Source: Ostrinia nubilalis (Eukaryota; Arthropoda; Insecta; Lepidoptera; Crambidae). Taken from it: a stretch of 64,000 nt of DNA. Each line of letters begins with the position of its first letter. Position 1 is the stretch's first letter. The position numbers were made by a program, and so were the translations under genes. The stretch lies in NCBI RefSeq assembly GCF_963855985.1, contig NC_087092.1:16182001-16246000 (forward strand), written 5' to 3'. Below, one piece after another: positions 34,032-44,700 of the stretch. The notes beneath the pieces are model-generated. The model did no database searches. It was not told the DNA's origin and saw nothing but the letters and a program-made list of their open reading frames with translations.

Positions 34032-36000
34032 ACATGAAATATTTGTAACTGCTAAAAAGTCAAATGAAAGGACACGCTAGTTCATGTATGGAAGTTAGAC
34101 TAAGTTCTGCCCAGAATGAAACTATAGTGCGTTTTGTTACTAATGTGTATACCGAAGCGCATCAAAATCTATCCCTGGAGTTAAGAGCAATTTTTTTTTG
34201 TTTGAATTATTAACTTATGCAAAATTATTCGTTCATTCATTCGTATATTCTTCCACTGATTTAAATGGTCCTCCTACCAATAGTTCCGCGAGCAGAAGTC
34301 ATGTCACTAACATGAAGTAAAACGGTACAACAGATTACTATTTGTGACCGGTTCCGATAAGTATCCGAAACATTTGCATCTCACATGGCCGGCAACTGGA
34401 AGGAATGTAGCGCGCGCGCAGGTTTCGCTACTTAGCAATTAATATTTCGACCGACGCGACGCTTCGATTGTGTACAGCTGAATAGCTTGATGTCTTAACT
34501 AGCATGTTGGTTTTTTGTCCAAGTGATACAGTTTGTTCTTTGTTAATGTAGACTGTAGGTAGAGCGAGAACTTTAGGTGTGATGATTTACGGACTAATGA
34601 TTTATATTGCAAACATTGAAGTTAACGCGGTCCAGGAGTATTTGCTTTAAAGTAGTCCCCAAAAACGTGGTTAAGTATTTGAGATTCAAGTAGGTAGGTA
34701 TGCATTCCGAAAATAATAATTGCGCCTATAATACCTACAACTCTTTTTAACACGCTTTTATTATGTCGGTCTGTATGTAACTAACTATGTAATTGTTACA
34801 ACTTTTAGGGCATAGACATTCTACTCTGTTCTATTCTACATTAAAATGTTTCATCTACGGCTAATATTGACCTAGAATCGGTGACAACAACTGATGGTTT
34901 CTTTGGTAGTAATCACAATAACATGCAATTTAACCCGTGAATCGTATAACGGAGCTTCAAATATTTTTTCTTGTTTATTTTTTGTAATATTCGAATCAAG
35001 ATGATTCTATTGAGAGCATAAATAATTATGACCCAAATTTGGGACAGAGTTTGGAAGTCGGGATTGCTAATTGAAGATTTTAGGTGATAAAAAAGGAAGA
35101 TGATGTTTATTATTAAATACGTGACCGGTGGTCACTATAGCGCGCGTCTGCGCGTGCGTTGAAATTTAGCCGCCGCTTTTTGTGAATGGTAAAGCCGACA
35201 GGTTCTGTTAGAACAAATTTTACAATTTAACGGGACCAGCTGCCTCTTTTTCTGTGGTGCAAGCAACTGGATGCCACCTGTCATCTTTTGGCACACGCTT
35301 TTTTGGAGGTTAAGCCGCTAGAGCTGGCATAATCTGTGTAAAAAGTTTTGGGACAAAATTGTACTGACCGATAAATTCTATGAAACTTTTTCAGTTAAAT
35401 CATAGCTATTTTTAACGTGGTTTTGTATCTTCAAATAAAATCTATCGTTTGAGGAAAACGTTCACCCATTTTAATATTTTTACTTAAGCGTTCCACATAT
35501 GAGACACTATAATAACGTTGTGGCCAAATCTGGACCTTTCCAATACATTTTCGTGTTGGTTCATAATTACGAATGCAGCGCCCCCATGGTTGTCGGACAA
35601 GTTTTGTAAGCCCCTGCATCCGCTTAGCGGTTTGCTTAATTAAATTGCCCTGTCAAATGATTGGCATATTGTAATCTGTATTGGGCTCGATTTGCGCGCG
35701 GCTTCCTATGATTAAGCAGTTGCGTTTTGATTTTAATTACTTGTGTCAGGTGTTTTAGTTAAAGGTATACACATAGTTGACAAGACATTTTGTCTTGTCG
35801 TTATAGGCGATTAAGCAAGGCCTAGCAGGTTTGGTGTTTTTTTGATGATAATCAGTGATTAATTTGAACTATCTTCCATCAGATAAGACTAATAAACGCT
35901 ACGATAGGTTAATCAAATCAAATCAAAAATACATATTTATTAAATTTTGAGCAGTATTTTGGCACTTACGCATTACTGAGATTGGACGAGAAATTATATT
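34032..36000. other. 2 kb AT-rich stretch
   Basis: It holds a one-mismatch GC palindrome (AGCGCGCGCGCA, 34409-34420), a CpG-rich patch at 35139-35180, and a small perfect hairpin GACAAGACA-TTT-TGTCTTGTC near 35779-35799. No coding is recognised. Confidence 0.35.
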
Positions 36001-36005
36001 TGTTA

Positions 36006-36131
36006 CTAAGGCTGAGTTGCAGCAACTTAGTTTAACCGTAATTTTAACAATAACCGGTGCTTTTTGTATGGAGTCTGACAGATTTTTGACGTTCGTTAAA
36101 GTCAAAGTAAGATGGTGCAACTCGGCCTAAG
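36006..36131 (+). mobile_element. 126-bp MITE, copy 1, 5-bp TSD
   Basis: Ends CTAAGGCTGAGTTGCA and TGCAACTCGGCCTAAG are inverted repeats. TGTTA occurs on both sides (36001-36005, 36132-36136). The body contains AACCGGTGCTTTTTGTATGG and GACAGATTTTTGACG. The copy at 39821-39946 is the same element in the opposite orientation. Confidence 0.8.
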
Positions 36132-36788
36132 TGTTATATTTTCAAATAGGTAAATATTTTTAACAATATCAAAACATTTATTGTTTCTCTCTTTACTCAA
36201 TTGGATAGTAGAGCGATGAAGTAAGTAGTGATAGAAACATAAACAATCCCACGGTATATTGCGAAAGCCTTGCCAAGAATAATAAAGTCCGCGAGTTATT
36301 TACCAACGATATTACAAAAGCTTGTTTATTTGCGACAAAAAGGTATTTGACCATTACACTTTTTGTCTACGCATTGTTAGCGGTAAGTTATTGGGCAGTG
36401 ATGTAAATTACTACAAAGCAACAACAAGTAGTAGGACCGTTTATATCTTAAGGATAGAAGCGACATTTCCAGATAACTCGTGAGAGAAACAGTTGTTAGA
36501 AATAAAAGATTCATTTTACGTAGTATCGAAAGAGAAACAGTTGTTTGAAAATTGGAAATAAAAGATTTATTTATAGTCGAAAATAAAAATAACTTACGTT
36601 GCAGATTCAATACCATTTGTATTAGCAGTTATAATAGACCTAGCTAACAACAACGAAGTATGAATAAATCACAGTGATTTTATTAGTATTTTTTTCTATT
36701 TTATAACAAACTCATTTCAAGGTGTAAAATTACATGCAATGTTTGTGAATACTTCTTCAGTCAGTACCTATTGTATTTTCAACGGGAA

Positions 36789-36888
36789 GAACCTGGATGC
36801 GGGGAGCGCAGGACCGGTCGTTATGGAAATCCTTGGGGGAGCCCTTTGTCCAGCAGTGGACGTCATTAGGCTGGAACGGAACGGATTA
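36789..36888 (+). mobile_element. RTE-type LINE 3' end, about 100 bp
   Basis: In frame it resembles WMRGAQDRSLWKSLGEPFVQ, the RTE polyprotein C-terminus, then CAGCAGTGGACGTCATTAGG and a CTGGAACGGAACGGA tail. No TSD was found. Confidence 0.65.
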
Positions 36889-36905
36889 TTCTATATCTAT
36901 AGTCT

Positions 36906-37103
36906 GGTCTGTGAGCACGTAGAATTTTGTACAATGACCCGTAGCTACCCATCCTTATCGCTCGCGCGTAATTATTTTGCTATCGGGCTCGCACACTCAC
37001 TGCGGGTGCCAGTCGCACAGTCGCGACAGCAATATAATTACGCGCGAGCGATAAGGATGGGTAGCTACGGGTCATTGGACAAAATTCTATGTGCTCACAG
37101 ACC
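36906..37103. mobile_element. 198-bp hairpin MITE with ~70-bp arms
   Basis: The left arm from 36906 (GGTCTGTGAGCAC... to GCGCGTAATTATT) and the right arm ending at 37103 (...GTGCTCACAGACC) are reverse complements with about three mismatches. Even the ~50-bp middle is partly self-complementary. It can fold into one long hairpin and is non-coding. No convincing TSD is seen. It begins 18 bp after the RTE fragment. Confidence 0.8.
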
Positions 37104-37484
37104 GGGCTTTAGTATTATACATGTGATTCTATTAAAAAAGCGTACATACTGCTCATTACTATACTGTACAGCTATATTGTTCTCTGACGTAACGTTTTGA
37201 CCGACCAACTTGTGGTCGTTCTGACCCAAATCGTACAGTTGACGAGTAGTTAACGTGTCATTTGTTTGTTTCAGGTACGTCCTTGCTGATAATAGACTGC
37301 AGTTGGCGAGTGCTAAATGCTGTGTCATATGAATAAAGTGAGGTTTGGTTTGGCAGATGTTTGTAGGCAACTACATATAACGGTCATATTCCTGGCGGCA
37401 AACTTTATGAGCTGCCTATAAAACGCTCAAATAAATATGTTTCTATTCTCAAGACTTAATTCTGTGACTGACCCAAATATCAAT
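37104..37484. other. Short stretch with a 3' splice-like signal
   Basis: TTTGTTTGTTTCAG|GTACGT at 37261-37280 has an acceptor directly joined to a weak donor. It may be a poor recursive-splice candidate or chance. Nothing else is seen. Confidence 0.25.
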
Positions 37485-37622
37485 ATCGACTCGAGATCTG
37501 AGGAACGCGGGTTCGGTCCCCGCCGCCGCTCGGCTATTGTGGTGAGCCCACTCGTAACACAAGCATATTTAGCTTACCACGAGGGATTACCGGGACTATT
37601 AGTAATTTGTGCAATACAAGCT
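37485..37622 (+). repeat. tRNA-derived SINE fragment
   Basis: GATCTGAGGAACGCGG then GGTTCGGTCCCCGCCGCCG contains a Pol III B-box-like motif (37509-37521), followed by CGGCTATTGTGGTGAGCCCA, CACAAGCATATTTAGCTTA and a GGGACTATTAGTAATTTG tail. I recognise this as a common lepidopteran tRNA-related SINE lacking its 5' half. Confidence 0.6.
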
Positions 37623-39820
37623 GCGATAAGCTGTTATCACGTAATTTTATCGATTTTGCCCATACATTTTGACGTCGATAAAGTATAATAATATCACGGC
37701 GCGCATCCTAGCCCGGCTGATCAAAGCGTCAAGGCTTATGATAATATCTCCAAACAAAAGGAAACAAGGTGCAAAGCGAACTATGTGGGACTAACAGTAG
37801 TATTTGCACCTCGACCTGCTTGATGGACTGACGACCTCAAGAAGGTGCTGGATAAAAAAAGTGAGAGATCATTCTTTTTGGGGTTCCTTGAGTTGAGGAG
37901 CTAGGAATCATGCATCCAGCAACAAGTGGATAGCAATAGTCTGAAATGAGGACGATTTTCTGAAGAAGTCGAAGCCTTAAGAATCACGATGTGTCCACAG
38001 CCTTAAGCCGGCTACCTACCATTTTATCTTTGAAAGTAAATCATCTAATTCGAGGATAATGTTGGGGTTGAGGTAAACGTTAAATAACGTTACATTAATA
38101 GCTCATCGAGTAACGTAATTCGTTATCGTTATTCCGTTAGCGGTGCTTTACCGGATCGTCTAGAGTCTAGATTAGGGTTGACAATATAATATCTTTAATG
38201 ATAAGGTCGAATCCAGTTCCTGGTAGAGTCTAATAGCATTTCGAATCGTCGGAATCTTTTATCGTTCTTGATTAGATAGTTAATATGTAGTTATGCGTCA
38301 GTAACTAGTAATTATTATGAAAGAAAGAAAACATTCGCTCTATGGGATCAGTAAAATATTTGTATTTTTAAATACTTTTAAGCAAGCCTAGTTTTTAGTT
38401 GGTTGAGAAGGTATTTTTGGAACATTTATTTTCCTAATTCTATGCTATTTCGTTCGTTAATTCATCGCTAGTAGTCGTAATATCCGATCAATTGCATCTA
38501 TGTAGTCTCAATAACTTTAGCAGAGTTTCTACTCCTACTTGTATTTGAAAATTCAGTCGCCAGCACAACAAAGTATACAATTTTCGTGCAAAATCTCATC
38601 TTTTCCTGATTGCCTGATGTACTGTTGTTCGTGTGCTCTTTCTATGGTCATTGGGTGGCAACCCTGAATGGTTGTCCATCGCAATACTTGGCATTACCGT
38701 CGGTTAGCGGATAATATCGATGATCGGTAATAAAACGACGACGCTCGGTTGACGATCGTTACCGATTATTGAGGGAATAACTTATAGGTAAGAGGGACAA
38801 GGGCCCCGGGCTGGTTTATAGTTTAATAAATGAATATAAGCCATAAACAATTTAATTTATTCCAGCCATTGTTGTTTCACGAAATGCAATCGTTGTCAAA
38901 ATATTTCTTGACTCCTCTTATGTGAGCTTATTTTATAGAAAAAAGCGTTTAACGTAGAAAAACAAAAAATTCATATTTTATGATCATCATCGTAATCATG
39001 TTTCTTTTTGGATAATCTTTATAAATAGATTCGCGAATGCACTCTGTCTTAACTATCTTACCATGAGGGCGTTCAGTTGTTTCAAAATATTTCTCGGCCC
39101 AAAGATATTTGAAATCGCCTATTAAGATACAGGTTATTAAGTAACCCGTCAAACTCTGATCTTTAATATTCAAATCCACGCAATGTCTGCTTCACCCACA
39201 GCCCATAATGCAAACTGCGCTACATAAAAACGAGTCGGAACGCAGCGCCTGCGATCACGAACGAATCGATTTCAGCCTTCCAATCGATTGATTTATTCGA
39301 TTCACACCCGATACAGGAACGATTACGATTACGCGGTAAAAGCTGCGTGGGCGATTCGCGGGCGTCAATTGTTTTTGAAAGGAATGTGAGGAAGGATAGT
39401 TGATAGATTTATTGGGCTGTCTTAGTTCGTTAGCTGAATTTTATTATACGTCGTGTTGGCGTATTAATTTATGCGTACATTTGATGTTTGATACAAACAA
39501 TATCTACAGTTTTAAGAAGAATATAAACACAAGACGTAGGTACATTCTTATCATATTTAAACCCAGAACATTAGTAAACAAGAGTTCCGATGGCGCCATA
39601 CATTGCGACGTTTAAAACCGTAGGTTTTAGTTTTGTAGAGACAGGTTTAGAAACTGACAACTGACTAAATAAAGCATGGCGTACTGAGGGCTATAAGCCA
39701 CCGTCACTCTTTGCTATCAATCTGTTATCTGTTCGTTTAAGAACTATCTTACTAACTGCTGACTTGTCACGATTGACTGCAGTACGCCATCAGTTCTCAT
39801 GTTTAAGATTGACAGATAAA
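37623..39820. other. 2.2 kb unannotated stretch
   Basis: Short AACGTTA and CGTTA repeats occur around 38070-38140. No gene or bounded element is recognised. Confidence 0.35.
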
Positions 39821-39946
39821 CTAAGGCTGGGTTGCACCATCTTACTTTAACTTTGACAAACGTCAAAAATCTGTCAAATTCCATACAAAAAGCACCGGTT
39901 ATCGTCATAGTTACCGTTAAAGATAGGTGGTGCAACCCACCCTTAG
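39821..39946 (-). mobile_element. 126-bp MITE, copy 2
   Basis: It is the reverse-orientation partner of 36006-36131, of identical length. Termini are CTAAGGCTGGGTTGCACCA and TGGTGCAACCCACCCTTAG. No TSD is retained. Confidence 0.8.
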
Positions 39947-40949
39947 ACGCGTGGGCGCAATTGGTCGGCTTTGTCGTTAAAATTTATCGCTTTTGAAAGT
40001 TTTTCTGACGACCCAAATAACTAATCGATGATAGAGAAACTCTTTTTGACACTTATTTGGAGTTTGCGCAGTTCGCCAATGACATATCGTAAATTAATTG
40101 GCGTAGGTGTTAACTTACCGACAAAAAGTTCAGTCCATAAAATTAGCAATAAGTCAGTTTAATTGCTTAATTATCGAGTTTCCATAAATAAAATATTGTG
40201 CCTAAGGAGCCAAATTAAAAGCCTATTATGGATATTTGTTCTCAGTTTGAATAGTTATTTATGTACATTTGTAGGTGTGAGAGTTTTTTGTCGACCCACA
40301 GTCGTTCTTTTTTGGGTACATATTAAATTAATGATTATGGGCAATACTTAATTAGTTTTAGATTGCAAATTCAAATCTGCGAAAATAATAAATTATGATG
40401 TCATTTTCATAGAGAGCATAAATTATTTACGAAGGACGCGTTTTGTCTGTGGTTACATACGACTTTCGTAGTCCTGCAACTAAAACAATTGAAGACAAAG
40501 AAATTGAAGTTCAATAAGTTTTTAAAAAAAAAATTGAAAAAAGAACATCAAATATTTTTCGTAGGCAGTCCATTGTTTAAGCGACGATTTCCATTGTTTT
40601 CCTACTAACCGCAGGCTGATTAATGTAATGTTTATGCTAACATATCCACTCGTGGTTGAGGTAAAACGCACACGATACGATTTTACCTCACGATTTTTTG
40701 AAATCGTATGGAACGACCGTGTCATCTATTCGTAGCAAAGATGGTGCGATGACGAGGAACCTTAAGCTATCAAAGAGCTTTTTTAAATCTACTACAGGGA
40801 ACAAGCTCTAAACATACGCACATTATAATAAAATTGATATTCTGCTCACGCACATTCATTGCATGTACACTTCTTTCCAAATAAAACTTGCATGTGTAGA
40901 CATTAGATCACCTATCTTATTAATGTTATTAATCAGGTCACTAATTGGC
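39947..40949. other. AT-rich unannotated stretch
   Basis: A 9-bp-arm inverted repeat GAGGTAAAA...TTTTACCTC near 40658-40689 is the only structure noted. Confidence 0.3.
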
Positions 40950-41152
40950 GGTGGGAGCTCTGGAGACCTGTAATACGGGTTTCTTTGGAAACCTATCTCA
41001 GGCTCCAGTCTCTCACACACAGTGTAGCATAATTAAGGATTAATTAATTAAATATAAATATTGTGTAACATCTTAAATGTAAATATCAATGTAATTGATG
41101 TTATGTGTGTGAGAGATTAATAATTTTTTTTATTATTTATTATTTATTATTA
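40950..41152 (+). repeat. Possible LINE 3' end with TTATT-type tail
   Basis: A GC-richer start (GGTGGGAGCTCTGGAGACC...GGCTCCAGTCTCTCACACAC) passes into AT-rich sequence ending AGAGATTAATAA, T-run and (TTATTTA)n. This fits the 3' UTR and tail of a 5'-truncated LINE, but no coding scrap or TSD confirms it. AGCTCTTAACT is duplicated just after the tail (41153-41163, 41177-41187). Confidence 0.3.
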
Positions 41153-41753
41153 GCTCTTAACTGATGGAAAGTGGCTCTTAGCTCTTAACTTAACAGTTGG
41201 AAGACAGGCCAAGGTGGAAGGGAGTTTCATCCGGAATCCTCAACCACAGGGGAACTGCTATCTTACATCTAACTGCTGAAATATGACAGTGCTGTAAACG
41301 TGACGTGTATACAAAAGTTAAATTCCTTTGGTATTATGGAATAAGGTAGTGATGGGTCGTGTCGTGTCTTATAAAGTCATATTCAGGTGTCATGCCTTTT
41401 GTACTGTCACACTTATATGCGATTAACAATATGTCACGATTGATTGAATTATTACGATTTGTTTAGTTAAATAAACACTTGTCAATAATTAATTTATTGA
41501 AGTAAGGAGCTAACAAAATGTTTTATTAATAAAATTACATTTCGTGTGTTAATTAATTAAAAACAAACGTATCTTTAAAACAATTTATCTGCATTTAGCC
41601 AATGACTACAATCTTCTAAAAGTCGATATAATTTTTTATTTATCAAACTATTACTACACATGCACTGCAGTGTACACTATCGAGCACTTCCTCCGTAGAT
41701 AACTACAAAATAGATCTGCGATAAAAACCCCCCTGATTGGCTCTTAATTGTGT

Positions 41754-41765
41754 TGCGCGCGCGCA
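41754..41765. other. TGCGCNNGCGCA palindrome, copy 8
   Basis: Exact match with spacer GC. A CGATAGCGATAAG word follows. Confidence 0.5.
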
Positions 41766-44700
41766 TATCGCCCGATAGCGATAAGCTTATGAAATTATAC
41801 CCTGTGGAGCGATAAGGCGCGCCTAGTTACCTGTAATTAGTACAATACTCTTTTTTGTGTCTTCATTAAGTTCTTAAATCATCATCAGGTCATCTAGTGT
41901 CCACGTCTCGAAGACTATCTTATTTCTCTATTGACTTTTTCCATGTCATCGTTAAGTTCTAAAATCATCATCAGGAGGACTGCAGGAGCACAACCCTTTA
42001 TCTATTTTTTTATTTTTTTCTAATTTATCAGAGGCAAATGTTTGGACTGGGTCTTCTAATGCAAAAATGCTGGCAGCCACTGATTGCGGATGCCTGACTT
42101 TTTTTAAATTTAATATTAGAACAATATCAAGTTACTAGTAATGACAACTCTTGATACAGGAATTTAGACCTTATTTGACTAGAAATTGATTTCAACGTAA
42201 AATTAGCCAAAGAACGAACTGCTAACAAACATGCCATGTCCACATATTTCTAAATACTCGAGGATATTTATGATTATTATATTAGCTGTTTTTTCAGTGC
42301 AATACTCCAATTTCTTTAAACAGCCGTTACGACACTAATTCATCGACCAATGAAATACTCACCTGTATCATGCTCGAATGGTATTTCCAATTACTTTGGA
42401 AAGTTAACAATTTCTTTTGTTTTAAATAATCTTAATTAACAATAAATATGAAATCGGATGCATTCTTATCCAATTTGCGGCTGCATAATGGTTATCTTTA
42501 TTGCTTTTGTATATCTAGGTATTTGTGGAATTAGAAATGCGATTTAATTTACTGTATGCTGATACCGAATGGCAGCATTCTTGTAAAGATTTGTAACAGA
42601 GTCGATAGAAGTTGCAACTTGCAATTATGGTGGACCCGGAAGTAAAATTTGAAATGCTGTACAAATTGCTATGGTTTCTTTGGAGTATTCTATTAATTTC
42701 ATATCTCGTGTCTTGTCAAGTTTGTACGAAATACCAATCGAATTCCTAGCACAGTATAAAGATTTCACAATCGTATTTATTCTTGGTATCTTATCGTCAC
42801 ATATTTTCTCATTATCGTCTTGAATAACGTTTGAGATCTGACGATTTTGAATTTTATCTTATATGATTCCAAAACTATAAAATGTATTCTCTTAGTTGCT
42901 ATTTCCATCTTAGCCCATTGTAGAACATGCATATTATAATTATTTTAACATACATCCTTCGACAATCGTTTGATCTTCATGATATTGAATTTTTTGCCTA
43001 GCAGGTACATGGAATTGCTTTCAAATCAAAACTGTTGTTGTTTTTGATAACAATGAATAATGTAAACTCGGGGTCACACGTGTGGCGAATTTTTATTTTT
43101 ACTGCGCTAGTTTTTGTATTACCGTTATGAACGGTATCCACCTTTATATTAGGTCAAATAGTCACTATTTCGTAAGTTTTATTGAAAAGCTTAGATATTA
43201 TGCAAATCAATGCTATAAAATCATATTATTAATCTTCAGATTTAAATCAGTCAGATTAAATTAAATTAGTTAAGTATAACTTTATTAAGATAATTAAATA
43301 AAATGCAACTAGGGCGACCGTATTTCAAGATGTCTATGAAAATGTAAATTAGGGCACTTAGTTATTTTTATTAAGATTTCTGCATTTATTATAACGGTCC
43401 TATGATAGCTCCTTGTGAGATGCCCATGATTTTGGTATAAGTAATGCTGTTAATGAATATGAATTAGATTTTCTTCCAGAGTCTGATCATTAAGAACCTG
43501 GAGATCATCCTCATAATTTTAGAAGTGAAGTGTCTGTCTGCCGAGCTATCATTTCATTTCTTGATACACTTATTAATTCAGCGACATACTGCCTCCGTTC
43601 GCTCTTATCTCCGCTTCGGAACCACTATAACTATGATAGGTATAAAATTATGCGTCGCATTATACAGTGTACTTACGTTCCATCTATTCAGTTTACACTC
43701 TGAATGCGATGCTTATTGGTCCAAGTTAGTGACAAAAGCGGCATAATGTCTTAAGCCTTGGACTGATCGCGAGCAATTATGCTAAGTGTGTACTTGTCTC
43801 TAATGTGCTGCTGTTTTGAAATTTGCGACAGAAAATTCTAGGTAATTATGACATGTATCAATTAAGCCCGAGTGACTCGATTAGATAGCTAATCAGTCGC
43901 TGTTATTAATATCAAAATGTTACTAAAATACGGTTTTTCTTAATATGGGATTTAATTTTCTAATTATGGTCTCATTAATCTTTATCTGAGTAGTTTGAAT
44001 TTCAAATTTGTCATGCTTAGCAACTGGCTCATCATTGGTGTCATTTGCTTCATCAATATTCTAGACCATAGTGTGTAATAATAATTATGATCGCAACTTA
44101 TTAACTCATTTCTATCGCCATCTAGAGACCTATGAGAATTCTTTATTAAATGAAATTGTTATGACCTATTTAATTAACTACCTATTTTCCAATGAAGGAG
44201 ATCGTCAGTTATGAAGCGCTTATTGTTTGCTCCCAATTAATTGTATTATCTCTAACAGTATTTCTGGCCGCTGTTAGTTCGTTACTTACAGTGCGGCCAC
44301 CACGGTCTAATACTTCGACTCTGGTTTCGTGTTCCACGCAAACTTTCTGCAGGCATATTTGCAATTTAATGCACCCATTGAGGCGTACAGTGGCAATCGC
44401 AAGTGCAGCAAACATCATCTAACTAGCCGCTGCCGGCGGCTTCGCGCCTAATTTGGCAAAATTTTCGCGCACAATTTCAGGCCGAGTGATTATAAAAAGA
44501 GCATCATTATTTTTGCGCCAAATCTCACCAATTTAAGTTGTTTTCCGTCTTCCGGGAAAGCCGAACTTTCAGACAGACTTCATTCTTCAATCTTCATCAA
44601 ACTTGAATCAAATTAAATCTTTAGAGAAATATGTTTTGCAGTTATAATAAATAATACAGAAGATACACAGACTGATTTTTTTTCTTTTAATTAGTACAAA

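Noticed and set aside
36739..37200. 153-codon plus-strand open frame
   Set aside because: It runs through an RTE 3' end and a palindromic MITE; the frame is a by-product of those repeats.
37261..37280. Second recursive splice candidate TTTGTTTGTTTCAG|GTACGT
   Set aside because: The donor half is weak compared with GTAAGT and similar motifs are expected by chance; kept only as a note.
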